From NCBI RefSeq assembly GCF_004000985.1, contig NZ_BIMH01000007.1:116826-180825 (forward strand): a stretch of 64,000 bases of DNA, written 5' to 3'. Shown piece after piece: positions 53,676 through 61,924 of the stretch. The notes under the pieces were generated by a model. The model worked only from the letters and a program-made list of their open reading frames with translations. It did not search any database and had not been told where the DNA came from. The translations under genes were made by a program, and so were the position numbers. Every line of letters begins with the position of its first letter. Within the stretch, counting starts at the first letter, position 1. This DNA is from Paenibacillus validus NBRC 15382 (GTDB taxonomy: Bacteria > Bacillota > Bacilli > Paenibacillales > NBRC-103111).

Positions 53676-55885
53676 TGTGCCTCCTCCTTCCCGCGAAGCG
53701 CGAAGTACACGCTCTCGGCGGTGATCGGCAATTGCTTCATCCGCACGCCTGCCGCATCCGCGATCGCGTTGGCAATGGCGGCCGGGACCGCTACATTGGA
53801 CAATTCGCCTGCCGCCTTAATATTTTCCGCCCCAATGCCCCGTCCGCCTTCGACCAAAGACATGTGAACGGCTGGAATATCCTCTTGAGACGGCAGCTTA
53901 TATTCGCCCAGACTGGCGTGGGTAACGCGGCCTTCCTCAATGACCAAGTCCTCGAGAACAGCCTCGCCGTAGCCAAAAACAACGCCGCCCTCCAACTGGA
54001 TGTAATGTGACGCCTCATTGATAATGCCCGCCACGTCGTACGCTGCGATGAGATCCTCCACGACAATTTGACCGGTTCCAAGGTCAACGCGAACTCTTGC
54101 TAGGGTTACGTTGTAGGAACAGACATGTTCGATTTCACTGGCATCATGACCGACACGAAGCCAGTCGCCCTCCCTCTCCCGTGCGAACCGGGCCAAGGCG
54201 GCCCGAAGATCGGGCAGCTCATACGTGCCCGGCAAGCCGAACCGGCTTTGGAGCTCCTGCACAAGCAGCTTGGCTGCCTTGTGAAACGCCTCGCTGGCCG
54301 TGACCGTCACACGGCTTCCCCCACAACCCGTATCGTAGTTCAGTTCATGGGTCTCAGCTTGGCGAACGGTAATCAGCTCGCCCGGAAGTGATAACAGCCG
54401 GCTTAAAATGTTGCGGCCGAGCGTCATTTGTCCGCCCCCTTGGTCAGGGAACGGAACATGCACAACTAATTGTCCGGAACTCGTGGGCTCCAGTCCGATT
54501 TCAGTTATACCGCCGTGTGTCGGCCTTTGATAGAAGGCATACCCGGTGCCCCGCACCCACTCTCCCTCCTTCGGAAGCGGGCGAACAGGCACGCTGTCCG
54601 CAAGCTCCTTCACGGCTGCAAGCGTCTCCCGGGAACGGACCTCCAGAAAGTGATCGCCGGTGGGAGAAGGGTCTCCATCCTGAAGCATATTCCGCTCCCG
54701 CAGCTCCAGCGGATCGATCTGAAGCTGGCGTGCAGCCATATCGATCACACTTTCCACAGGGAAGTGCATCTGAACCGAGCCTGGCGCACGGGCATGGCCA
54801 CGGGGGACGGTGTTCGTATAGGCGATCGTACTTTGAATACGGGCGACCGGAATACGGTAAGCGGAACCCGCGTCCGGAATCCCGATAAGGTTCACGTTAA
54901 CCCCTGCCTTGTACCCCGCATAAGCGCCGCCGTTCAACACCGCGTCGACATCGAGCGCAGTAAATTTGCCATGCTCATCGAGACCTAGACGAACCTTAAC
55001 GGAAGCCGAATGCCGGGGATTCGTTCCCATCAGGTCTTCGGCATAGGTCATTCGAAGCTTCACCGGGCGCCCTGTAGCTTTCGCAAGGGCGATCGTTAAC
55101 GGAATTTCCATAGGAGAGCCTTTACCTCCAAAGTCGCCGCCGACAAAAACAGGATGAATGTGAACGTGCGACGCGTCAATCGCCAGCCAATCGGCCATTT
55201 GCTGGCGAAGCCGGTACGGTGACTTGTTCGGCGCCCAAATTTCAACCTCATCTCCAAGGACTCGGGCGATACAGGAGTGCGGTTCCAGGTACCCCTGGTG
55301 ACGAGCCGCCGTTGTGAACGTTTCAGTGAAGACATACTTCGAACGGGCCAACGCCTCGGATACGTCTCCACCGTTCGACAAGCATATGCGGGATTGCAAA
55401 TTCGCAGCATCGGTATCCTTCGTGACGGCTCCCTTGTAATTCCATGGAGAGTCGTGCAGGATAGGCGCCCCCTCCTGCAGCGCCTCTCTGGCATCGTAAA
55501 CGGCCGGAAGCGGTTCGTACTCCATCTCGATGAGCGCCAAGGCTTCTTCCGCAATGTCTCTTGTTGTGGCGGCGACGGCAGCGACGCGATCGCCCGCGAA
55601 CAAAACCTTGTCGCTCGCAAGAACCGGGATATCCCTTACGATCCGGCCAAATGTGCCGCTTCGAATGTCTTTTGCCGTAATAACGGCAACAACACCGGGC
55701 AATCGGGCGGCTTCCTCGGTGTTAATCGATACGATACGCGCATGTGCATAGGGACTTCGCAAGACGGCCCCATAGAGCATATCCGGCAAGGTGATGTCAT
55801 CCGTATACCGCGCTTCGCCACGAACCTTCTGAAAGCCGTCGACCCGATTCGATTTTTGTGTAATTGGCGGCGTTTGCGAACTCAT
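53672..55885 (-). CDS. Molybdenum hydroxylase large (molybdopterin-binding) subunit
   Basis: 737-residue xanthine dehydrogenase/CoxL-family catalytic subunit. The N-terminal domain shows VRGEARYTDDITLPDMLYGAV, the cofactor domain HPVFVGGDFGGKGSP and the catalytic glutamate in IKAAGELSN. The CO dehydrogenase form-I loop (AYRCSFR) is absent; the equivalent reads RGHARAPGSVQ. It is therefore a hydroxylase of an organic, probably N-heterocyclic or aldehyde-type, substrate rather than of CO. ATG start with GGAGGGGG upstream. Its maturation genes xdhC and mobA-like are at the end of the same operon. Confidence 0.9.
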   Translation of the reverse strand: MSSQTPPITQKSNRVDGFQKVRGEARYTDDITLPDMLYGAVLRSPYAHARIVSINTEEAARLPGVVAVITAKDIRSGTFGRIVRDIPVLASDKVLFAGDRVAAVAATTRDIAEEALALIEMEYEPLPAVYDAREALQEGAPILHDSPWNYKGAVTKDTDAANLQSRICLSNGGDVSEALARSKYVFTETFTTAARHQGYLEPHSCIARVLGDEVEIWAPNKSPYRLRQQMADWLAIDASHVHIHPVFVGGDFGGKGSPMEIPLTIALAKATGRPVKLRMTYAEDLMGTNPRHSASVKVRLGLDEHGKFTALDVDAVLNGGAYAGYKAGVNVNLIGIPDAGSAYRIPVARIQSTIAYTNTVPRGHARAPGSVQMHFPVESVIDMAARQLQIDPLELRERNMLQDGDPSPTGDHFLEVRSRETLAAVKELADSVPVRPLPKEGEWVRGTGYAFYQRPTHGGITEIGLEPTSSGQLVVHVPFPDQGGGQMTLGRNILSRLLSLPGELITVRQAETHELNYDTGCGGSRVTVTASEAFHKAAKLLVQELQSRFGLPGTYELPDLRAALARFAREREGDWLRVGHDASEIEHVCSYNVTLARVRVDLGTGQIVVEDLIAAYDVAGIINEASHYIQLEGGVVFGYGEAVLEDLVIEEGRVTHASLGEYKLPSQEDIPAVHMSLVEGGRGIGAENIKAAGELSNVAVPAAIANAIADAAGVRMKQLPITAESVYFALRGKEEAQ

Positions 55886-55980
55886 CGCTTACCCCCTCCT
55901 CTAAGTGAGATGGACAACGTGTAACTGCGAGCGTGAGGAGCGCCCGAGCCCGAACACAGGAGCGTCAGGCGACTCCCGGG

Positions 55981-57207
55981 TTAATCGAGCTTGATGCCGC
56001 GCGTCTCTTTGAACACCCAAGCCCATGCGGCGAGTGCCAAAAACTCAAGCGCGCCTACCAGAACAACGGATTGATATCCCCATGCAGCCGACATGCTCGC
56101 CGCAATGAGCGGAGGGAAGAACGCCAGACCACGGCCGATCTGCAAAGCTGCCGAAACACCGGTGGAGCGCAAATCAGAAGAGAACATCTCACTAAACAGG
56201 ACGCCAAACACGGTTGCGGCATTACAACCAAAGTAGAGGATGAAGAAAGGAAGGAGAATCCAGGAAGAGGTAAGGAGGTATTGCCAAGTCAAGAAAAGAA
56301 TAATGCCTCCGACCGCAGCGGTGGCCGCGAGATAGCATAACGTAACACGTCTGCCCCAGCGGTCATTCGTGTAGGAAGCGACTACATTGCCCACAAGGCC
56401 GGCCAAAGCGGAGAATAAGACCCACCAGGAGGCGTGCGTGATGGACAGACCCTGTTTCGTCAGATAGGTCGGCAGAAATGTGGTGATCCCGTAGTAGGCG
56501 AAGAACTGAAGACAAGCAGCGATCAGGCACTTGAAAAACGGAACCATGAAGCTCGCTTTAAAAATTTGACTCCAGTCAACGCCGGTCTTTTCGACCTTTT
56601 TCTGCCACACTTCCGACTCCGGTGTCGTTTTGCGGATATAGATCGCAATCAGGATCGGAAGCGTTGAAAGCACCAAGGTCCAGCGCCAGCCGATCGCAGG
56701 CGCAACATAACCCCCGACAACGGCGGCGAGAGCGATGCCGAAGTAGATACCGCCATACAGCAGCCCTCCCCACCAGCCGCGTTTCTCCTTCGGCACGACT
56801 TCCGACACCAGCGTTTGGCCGACGCCATACTCGCCGCCGATGCCAAGTCCGGCAATGATGGTCCAGATGATGAGCCACTCATAGTTGAAGGTAAAAGCCC
56901 GGGCCAACGTACCTACGCAATAGACGACGATGGTCCAGAACAAAATATTTTTTCGTCCGTATTTATCCGCCAACATGCCAAATCCGATGCCGCCCACGGC
57001 CATCGCCAACAACTGAATCGAAAACACAAGCGCTGTTTGCCCCCCAGACAGGCCAAATGCCGCAGCGATAGGAACGATGAGAAAAGTCATTAGCGCGACT
57101 TCATAATAATCAAAAATCCAGCCCACCAGTGCACCTATGAATGCCGATTTGTAACCACGTCGCGCAGGGAGCGTCCCCGTACCCGTCTGAGGTTGTAAAT
57201 TTGACAT
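55981..57207 (-). CDS. MFS transporter (AAHS/SHS-like organic acid permease)
   Basis: 408-residue twelve-helix permease: IGALVGWIFDYYEVALMTFL in helix 1, GFGMLADKYGRKNILFW in loop 2-3 and GGEYGVGQTLVSEVVPKEKRG in loop 4-5. These fit the sugar/organic-acid or aromatic-acid:H+ symporter branch. First gene of the thirteen-gene operon, so it probably imports the hydroxylase substrate. ATG start with AAGGGAAGG upstream and a cre site about 105 bases away. Confidence 0.9.
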   Translation of the reverse strand: MSNLQPQTGTGTLPARRGYKSAFIGALVGWIFDYYEVALMTFLIVPIAAAFGLSGGQTALVFSIQLLAMAVGGIGFGMLADKYGRKNILFWTIVVYCVGTLARAFTFNYEWLIIWTIIAGLGIGGEYGVGQTLVSEVVPKEKRGWWGGLLYGGIYFGIALAAVVGGYVAPAIGWRWTLVLSTLPILIAIYIRKTTPESEVWQKKVEKTGVDWSQIFKASFMVPFFKCLIAACLQFFAYYGITTFLPTYLTKQGLSITHASWWVLFSALAGLVGNVVASYTNDRWGRRVTLCYLAATAAVGGIILFLTWQYLLTSSWILLPFFILYFGCNAATVFGVLFSEMFSSDLRSTGVSAALQIGRGLAFFPPLIAASMSAAWGYQSVVLVGALEFLALAAWAWVFKETRGIKLD

Positions 57208-57310
57208 ATCGAGCCACCTTCCCTTATGAACTCCTGGATTACTTGAGGGTAAGCAGTTTCAGAAAACAAGTTGCATTTCGATTTGGCAGTTGGTGTAACG
57301 ATCTTAATTT

Positions 57311-57324
57311 TGTAAGCGTTTACA
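57311..57324. promoter_or_regulatory. CcpA cre site upstream of the molybdenum-hydroxylase operon
   Basis: TGTAAGCGTTTACA, a perfectly palindromic cre that matches the consensus fully. It lies 104-117 bases upstream of the MFS start and should impose carbon catabolite control on the thirteen-gene operon. Confidence 0.7.
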
Positions 57325-57445
57325 ATAATAAATCACATTGTTTATTCGCCAATAAGATTTCCGTTCTGAAGACTGAACGCCCCCTTTAAAGTTCTTATTT
57401 GCTCTCCTGCTGATCCATGAAAGCCATGAATTACGCTCGGGGTCA

Positions 57446-57521
57446 TCGTGTTAAGCACATAGTAAATTACACCTGTTCGAAAGTCAATATTTAATTTTCC
57501 AAAACCGAATTTCGGACTTTT
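57446..57521 (+). repeat. Duplicated regulatory block, copy A
   Basis: 76-base block that aligns without gaps to the reverse complement of 58585-58660 with about 17 mismatches, including an identical core of 19 bases ending CAATATTTAATTT and a shared TTCGGACTTTT tail. It lies 239 bases upstream of the MFS start and is a candidate IclR operator. It includes a CCGAATTTCGG palindrome. Confidence 0.7.
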
Positions 57522-57697
57522 TTTGAAAAAATGGACATACTGCCGCAAGCTCAGCATAAAATAAATGAATGTCCACCCTATCTTTAAGGAGTTAAAACCG
57601 TTCGTTCTTCGGGCAGGAATATTGGCGAAATGACAAGGCGGGCTGCGCTGGGCGCAGGAGATGAAGGCAGGGAGGATGGAAGAGATTCACGGTCCGG

Positions 57698-57738
57698 GCC
57701 TCTCCCTTCCCTTAGGTAGGGTGTTTGGCGGGAGAGGC
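57698..57738. repeat. Inverted repeat downstream of the iclR-type gene
   Basis: GCCTCTCCC and GGGAGAGGC form a perfect nine-base-pair stem with a 23-base loop, 51 bases after the regulator's stop. No T-run follows, so termination is uncertain. Confidence 0.45.
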
Positions 57739-57788
57739 TGCACCAAAGCCGGTAAAGCAGCGTTACTAGCCGAAACCGCAGGCTCCCT

Positions 57789-58568
57789 TTACCCCATTTG
57801 CTTTAGGGTGTCCGGGTTCCAGCCCACACGCTTCGATATTTCCGCTGCTGTATGCATCACGCGTTGAATGACATCGCTTACCAGGTATTCCCTAAACCGG
57901 TAGTCTGGTCCGGTAATGCTAAGGCCTGCTATAACCTCGCCCTTGTGGTTAAAAATCGGCGCAGCGATGGCAGCCGCACCATTCTCCAATTCTGAAAAGC
58001 TGATCGAATAACCGTCCTGCCTGCACTTAACGAGGACCTCGCGCAATTGTGACTTATCCGTAATGGTGCCGGAAGCAATCTGGACCGGTTGAATCGATTC
58101 CAGGTACGCGTTCACGCGGTCTTCGTCCATATTGGCAAGAATGATTCGCGGGCAGGCTCCGGCATAGAATGGCGCCCTGCGGCCGATACGCGTAAAGACA
58201 CGAACCATTTGGCTGGCTCTTGCATCTACTTTTTCGACATAAATGGCTTCTTCTTCCTCAGGCACCGAAAGGTTAACGGCTTCGTCCATTTCGTCGCGAA
58301 GCTGGTTCATCAGCGGCAGAGCAACCTTCCTTAAATCCAGACGCTCGGCAACGAGATGACCGTAATGAAGAAGAGAGAGCCCGAGAACATATCTTCGGTC
58401 GCTTCGTTTAGACAAAAACCCCATATCCTCCAGAGAGCTCACCATACGCATCACCGATGTTTTAGGTAAATTCGTTATGGTTACCATTTCATTGATAGAC
58501 AAGGCTTCTGAATGCTCGAATAATTGCAGAATATTCATGGATTTAATAACAACTTTGTTTTTGGTCAT
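57789..58568 (-). CDS. IclR-family transcriptional regulator
   Basis: 259-residue regulator. The N-terminal winged helix-turn-helix reads ALSINEMVTITNLPKTSVMRM and LEDMGFLSKRSDRRYVLGL. The C-terminal ligand domain has VRVFTRIGRRAPFYAGACPR and AAIAAPIFNHKGEVIAGLSITGP. IclR proteins sense small aromatic or aliphatic acids. It sits between two catabolic operons and is flanked by the two copies of a duplicated regulatory block, so it probably controls both. ATG start with GGGGAGGTG upstream. Confidence 0.9.
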   Translation of the reverse strand: MTKNKVVIKSMNILQLFEHSEALSINEMVTITNLPKTSVMRMVSSLEDMGFLSKRSDRRYVLGLSLLHYGHLVAERLDLRKVALPLMNQLRDEMDEAVNLSVPEEEEAIYVEKVDARASQMVRVFTRIGRRAPFYAGACPRIILANMDEDRVNAYLESIQPVQIASGTITDKSQLREVLVKCRQDGYSISFSELENGAAAIAAPIFNHKGEVIAGLSITGPDYRFREYLVSDVIQRVMHTAAEISKRVGWNPDTLKQMG

Positions 58569-58584
58569 AGGTGCACCTCCCCGG

Positions 58585-58660
58585 AAAAGTCCGAATTTTG
58601 AACCTTAGAAATTAAATATTGACTTTCACACATGGATATTTTACTATGTGCTTGACAAGA
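58585..58660 (-). repeat. Duplicated regulatory block, copy B
   Basis: Second copy of the 76-base block at 57446-57521, in inverted orientation. It lies just upstream of the regulator and 136 bases from the divergent MBL gene, so it could serve as operator for autoregulation and for the MBL operon. Confidence 0.7.
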
Positions 58661-58795
58661 TGGCAACTAACCTTCAAAAATCTGCGCTGATTTTATAAGG
58701 GGGTGTTACGTCCATATCGCTCGGTTTCTCGGATGGTTTAACTTGTACCGCATCTATTCATGAAAGCGGTTTAATAACCTTGGGGAGGTTTCGGC

Positions 58796-59566
58796 ATGAG
58801 CAAATGGGAGATCGTACCTGTAGACGTGGGGACGCTGACCGTCGATAAATCGGAGTTCACTTATATGCGTAATTGCGGTGTTCAAATGTACGTTCCGAAT
58901 ATCGTCTGGTTCGTAACGGATGGCGAACGCCAATTGATTGTGGATACGGGGGCTCCTGACCCGGAGTTTTCGACGAAGTATCATTTTCCATTCACGCGGT
59001 CGTCCGAGCAAGAGCCCGAGGTTGCCTTGAGGAGTAAGGGGTGTGATCCGAGTAAGGTTGAGGCGGTGATTACGACACATTTGCATTGGGACCATGTGTA
59101 CAACAATCATCTTTTCGAGAACGCCCAATTTTACGTTCAAGGCAGAGAATTGCGTTATGCCATCGACCCGCTTCCGATTCATATGAAAGCCTACGAATCG
59201 ATGGCGATCGGCATGTCGCCAAGCTTCATCACCGACACCAAATACAATATCCTTCACGGCGACAAACAGCTTACGGAAGGTATATTCTTGTTTACGACGC
59301 CGGGTCATACTCCGGGAAGCATGAGCGTTGCCGTTGAAACCGCGAAAGGCACCTACGTGATCGCCAGTGACACCGTCCCCTTGTTTGAAAACTGGAACTG
59401 GCCTACTGCACATATGCCCCACCTCCCCAACGGGATTCACTGGGATCTCGAAGAATACTTCCAAAGCTTCAAGAGGATTGAGGAGATTGCCGATTTTGTG
59501 TTGCCCGGGCATGACCCTCTCGTATTCAATTACAGCAAATACCCGCCGGAGGACAATGCCTCATGA
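58796..59566 (+). CDS. MBL-fold hydrolase, N-acyl homoserine lactonase-like
   Basis: 256-residue metallo-beta-lactamase-fold enzyme. The dinuclear zinc motif THLHWDHVYN gives H95, H97, D99 and H100; TTPGHTPGSMSV and LPGHDP supply the other histidines. The family hydrolyses lactones. Placement beside an IclR regulator and an aconitase X pair suggests a catabolic lactone rather than quorum quenching. ATG start with GGGGAGG upstream. Overlaps the following gene by four bases. Confidence 0.85.
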   Translation: MSKWEIVPVDVGTLTVDKSEFTYMRNCGVQMYVPNIVWFVTDGERQLIVDTGAPDPEFSTKYHFPFTRSSEQEPEVALRSKGCDPSKVEAVITTHLHWDHVYNNHLFENAQFYVQGRELRYAIDPLPIHMKAYESMAIGMSPSFITDTKYNILHGDKQLTEGIFLFTTPGHTPGSMSVAVETAKGTYVIASDTVPLFENWNWPTAHMPHLPNGIHWDLEEYFQSFKRIEEIADFVLPGHDPLVFNYSKYPPEDNAS

Positions 59567-59886
59567 TATATGAGCTTCGAATTTACGACATCCACCCCGG
59601 AAAAATGCAGGCGATCAACGACAGATTCGCTCATTTCACATTAAGCATTTTTGCCAAACACGGCATGCGCGTCACCGAGTTTTGGCAAGATATCGACGAT
59701 AACCGCAACCGGCTCTACTACGTGATGGAATTTTCCGATATGGAAGCGCGCAATCAAAGCTTTGAGTCTTTCTATAACGACCCCGAATGGCAAGAAGTGA
59801 AAAGCGAAACGGAAAAGGAAGGGCCGATCGTAGCGAAGGTGGAGAGCGTTTTCCTTCGGCAGGTGCCTTATTTCCCGCAGCCTTGA
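59563..59886 (+). CDS. NIPSNAP family protein
   Basis: 107-residue dimeric ferredoxin-like alpha/beta-barrel protein. The start MIYELRIYDIHPGKMQAIND and the closing VESVFLRQVPYF are typical of NIPSNAP proteins in aromatic and terpenoid catabolic clusters, where their chemistry is mostly unknown. ATG overlaps the MBL gene stop (ATGA), so the two are co-translated. Confidence 0.85.
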   Translation: MIYELRIYDIHPGKMQAINDRFAHFTLSIFAKHGMRVTEFWQDIDDNRNRLYYVMEFSDMEARNQSFESFYNDPEWQEVKSETEKEGPIVAKVESVFLRQVPYFPQP

Positions 59887-59921
59887 GAGATGTTTCATCC
59901 TTTTCCCGTCTCATGCGACAA

Positions 59922-59941
59922 AAGGCTGCGCTTGCAGCCTT
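59922..59941 (+). terminator. Terminator after the NIPSNAP gene
   Basis: AAGGCTGC-GCTT-GCAGCCTT, a perfect eight-base-pair hairpin with a four-base loop, 35 bases after the stop codon. A-rich on the left and T-containing on the right. Confidence 0.7.
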
Positions 59942-59984
59942 ATCATGCAGCCGTCGATTTGTTGTTCTTCGGACCCAGACAGCA

Positions 59985-60015
59985 AACGGAGCCGCGCAAC
60001 CCGCGCAGCTCCGTT
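59985..60015 (-). terminator. Terminator after the aconitase X operon
   Basis: AACGGAGC and GCTCCGTT enclose an inner GCGC/GCGC stem; on the minus strand it is followed by TGCTGT. It lies 31 bases beyond the stop of the aconitase X small subunit. Confidence 0.6.
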
Positions 60016-60046
60016 ATGGTTGTTACATATTACATGAGCGCAAAGC

Positions 60047-60472
60047 CTAACTCCCCGCATTTTTTTTGGTGATCTCTACGATTCCGTTATCGCCATCTAC
60101 TTTGACCCAATCGCCGGTTTCGATAATATCCAGCGGGTCCTGATCCAGCCCCGTAACCGTGGGCGCATGAGAAACCACCGTACCCAAGGCCGCCTTCGTC
60201 GTCATCACGTTAAAAATCATCGCTTTGGGAGCCGCCCCCACCATCCGCGCCATGTGGAAATAGGCGGACCAGCCGGACGATCCTTTCGCGCCGGGAAACA
60301 CGAGCACTTTATCTTTAAAGCTTTGGCCTCTCAATTCATGCTGCAGTTCAATAATCGTACCGGTCATCGGATTAATGCCGCCCCAGCCGGATATCGTATC
60401 CTTGGTGACAAGCGCCTCTCCTTCCGCGCATCCGCCGACCACTTTTCTTCCGTGAAGAACAATTTTCGTCAT
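60047..60472 (-). CDS. Aconitase X swivel-domain (small) subunit
   Basis: 141-residue DUF126/AcnX swivel protein. DTISGWGGINPMTGTIIELQ, HELRGQSFKDKVLVFPGAKG and the serine-rich GSSGWSAYF carry the catalytic-serine region. It pairs with the large subunit, whose stop it overlaps by four bases (ATGA), to form a hydro-lyase. The ATG at MTKIVLHG has GGAGGAG upstream; the longer frame lies inside the large-subunit gene. Confidence 0.9.
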   Translation of the reverse strand: MTKIVLHGRKVVGGCAEGEALVTKDTISGWGGINPMTGTIIELQHELRGQSFKDKVLVFPGAKGSSGWSAYFHMARMVGAAPKAMIFNVMTTKAALGTVVSHAPTVTGLDQDPLDIIETGDWVKVDGDNGIVEITKKNAGS

Positions 60473-61749
60473 CGCAATTCTCCTCCCCAATTCCCTGTTA
60501 TCGCTGCCCGGACGCAATCCTCAAGCGATCCGAACCAGCATTGGATCCCCATAATCGCCGGCAGGTAGTGCGCCTGCTTCGCCGAGTCGGTGGCCACCAC
60601 CTTCGTACCCGGCGGCAGTACTTGCCCAAGCGCCGGACACGTATCGCTCATCAAAAAACCTCCTGCGTCGGTAATGATCTGGGTATATCCGTTCCGGTCC
60701 GCCAATTCCCGAATCGCCCGCGGTGTGAAGATCCAAAGCTGCGTGCCGCTGTGGACCCGCTTTCCTTTCAGCAGCTTGCAAATTTCCCAGATCTGTTCGA
60801 TGGACGCGTGCGGGCAGCCCAGCATAATGAAATCGACCTTCGTATCTTTGGCCGATATGTTCAACCGGTTATACGCCCGTTGTCTCTCCTCTTGGCCAAA
60901 CTTGAAGCTGAACTGAGGTTTCTTCCCTCCTAAAGCCTCCTCAACCGATTGCGCTTCCGCCGTTATTTTCGGGATATGGTACAGCTCCACACCGCCCGAG
61001 GAAGCGGCGGACGCCCCAAAATGCTTGATCCGATAAGAATTCGGAACATGCCGAACCCCGCTCAGCACAGGCACCCGATCGCCCACGACTTCACCGACGT
61101 AGTAACCGAGGAGACCCCAATCGAGCATGCTCTCGACGTCCCATTCGACTTCCACCAGATCAGTCGCCAGCCGATTTTCGTCCACATGGTAGCCCCAGTA
61201 AGGGATTCGCCCTGTCAGCATCGCCGCCCCCGTGCTTTCCCGCCCTTCACAATTGGTGCGGGCGCCGAGCACCGAGTTGATGTACACGACGGCAGAAGAT
61301 TCCATCCAGGCGCAGTGCTCCCCCTTCACCGGTATATTCCCGACCTGGTAGGGCGTACAGGTGCTCATCAGCTGGATGCCGATCGAAGCGTTGTATTCTT
61401 CATGCTCTTTAATGGACTTCACACGGTCAGGGGTGCCGCCCATCTGCTCCCAGTGCTGCGCATCAAAACCGGTGATCAGCTGACAGGAGTGGGTTTTGAC
61501 CATCGGAATCTCAACAGCCTCCTGACTGTCCAGGTTAAACTCGGAAAATAACGCGTCGAATCCGTACTTAGCCGCATAATCCCGCATGTAGCCGCTGGAA
61601 GCGACTACCGTTGTGCTCACGTTGGAGGTTTCCACTAATTTCTCCGCCCCCAAAGCCTCTCCGTAGCGTATGAGCAAATCCATCGCCTTTTGCACCGCGG
61701 GCCCGTCGCTGCCATCCAGCATCCGTTTCTCTTCGTCGGTCAATCTCAT
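60469..61749 (-). CDS. Aconitase X catalytic (large) subunit
   Basis: 426-residue DUF521/AcnX protein, a probable Fe-S dehydratase. TCTPYQVGN (C131), GEHCAWMESSAVVYINSVLG, ARTNCEGRES and MLGCPHAS are the family landmarks around the cluster and active site. Characterised members dehydrate cis- or trans-3-hydroxyproline or phosphomevalonate. No proline or isoprenoid genes are nearby, so a different hydroxy acid is likely here. ATG start with GGAG eight bases upstream. Two-gene operon with the swivel subunit. Confidence 0.9.
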   Translation of the reverse strand: MRLTDEEKRMLDGSDGPAVQKAMDLLIRYGEALGAEKLVETSNVSTTVVASSGYMRDYAAKYGFDALFSEFNLDSQEAVEIPMVKTHSCQLITGFDAQHWEQMGGTPDRVKSIKEHEEYNASIGIQLMSTCTPYQVGNIPVKGEHCAWMESSAVVYINSVLGARTNCEGRESTGAAMLTGRIPYWGYHVDENRLATDLVEVEWDVESMLDWGLLGYYVGEVVGDRVPVLSGVRHVPNSYRIKHFGASAASSGGVELYHIPKITAEAQSVEEALGGKKPQFSFKFGQEERQRAYNRLNISAKDTKVDFIMLGCPHASIEQIWEICKLLKGKRVHSGTQLWIFTPRAIRELADRNGYTQIITDAGGFLMSDTCPALGQVLPPGTKVVATDSAKQAHYLPAIMGIQCWFGSLEDCVRAAITGNWGGELR

Positions 61750-61870
61750 CTCACACGCTCCATTGTTTGCCGTCTATACGGAAATTCATAGTCATTTGCT
61801 TATCCGTACGATCCAGATTATCTTTCCCATGCGTTAACGGGTAGCCGTTGATTGTAGACGATAATAATTT

Positions 61871-61903
61871 AACCTTAGCCCCGTCGAATGCGGGACTAAG
61901 GTT
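61871..61903 (-). terminator. Terminator after the maleylacetate reductase gene
   Basis: AACCTTAG-CCCG arms pair with CGGG-CTAAGGTT (one internal mismatch) around a short loop; AT-rich on both sides. It lies 21 bases after the stop codon. Confidence 0.75.
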
Positions 61904-61924
61904 TATTCAGACATACGCCTGTAG

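Larger units (their letters stand above)
57208..57788. other. Regulatory region between the MFS gene and the iclR-type gene
   Basis: No convincing gene. It contains the cre site at 57311-57324, the first copy of a duplicated block at 57446-57521 and a hairpin at 57698-57738. Short open frames here lack Shine-Dalgarno support. Confidence 0.6.

Noticed and set aside
53672..55885. CO dehydrogenase (CoxL form I)
   Set aside because: The AYRCSFR active-site loop is missing; the equivalent region reads GHARAPGSVQ, so CO oxidation is not supported despite CoxM, CoxS and CoxG neighbours.
57342..57557. 71-codon minus-strand open frame between the MFS and iclR-type genes
   Set aside because: It overlaps the duplicated regulatory block, lacks a ribosome site and resembles no known protein.
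58796..59566. Quorum-quenching lactonase as the main role
   Set aside because: The fold and HLHWDH motif fit, but the operon context (IclR regulator, NIPSNAP, catabolic genes) favours a catabolic lactone.
61750..61918. Open frame just upstream of the aconitase X large subunit, ending MNFRIDGKQWSV
   Set aside because: About 50 codons are open but there is no start codon until near the end, and a terminator hairpin lies inside it. Likely chance or an old remnant.
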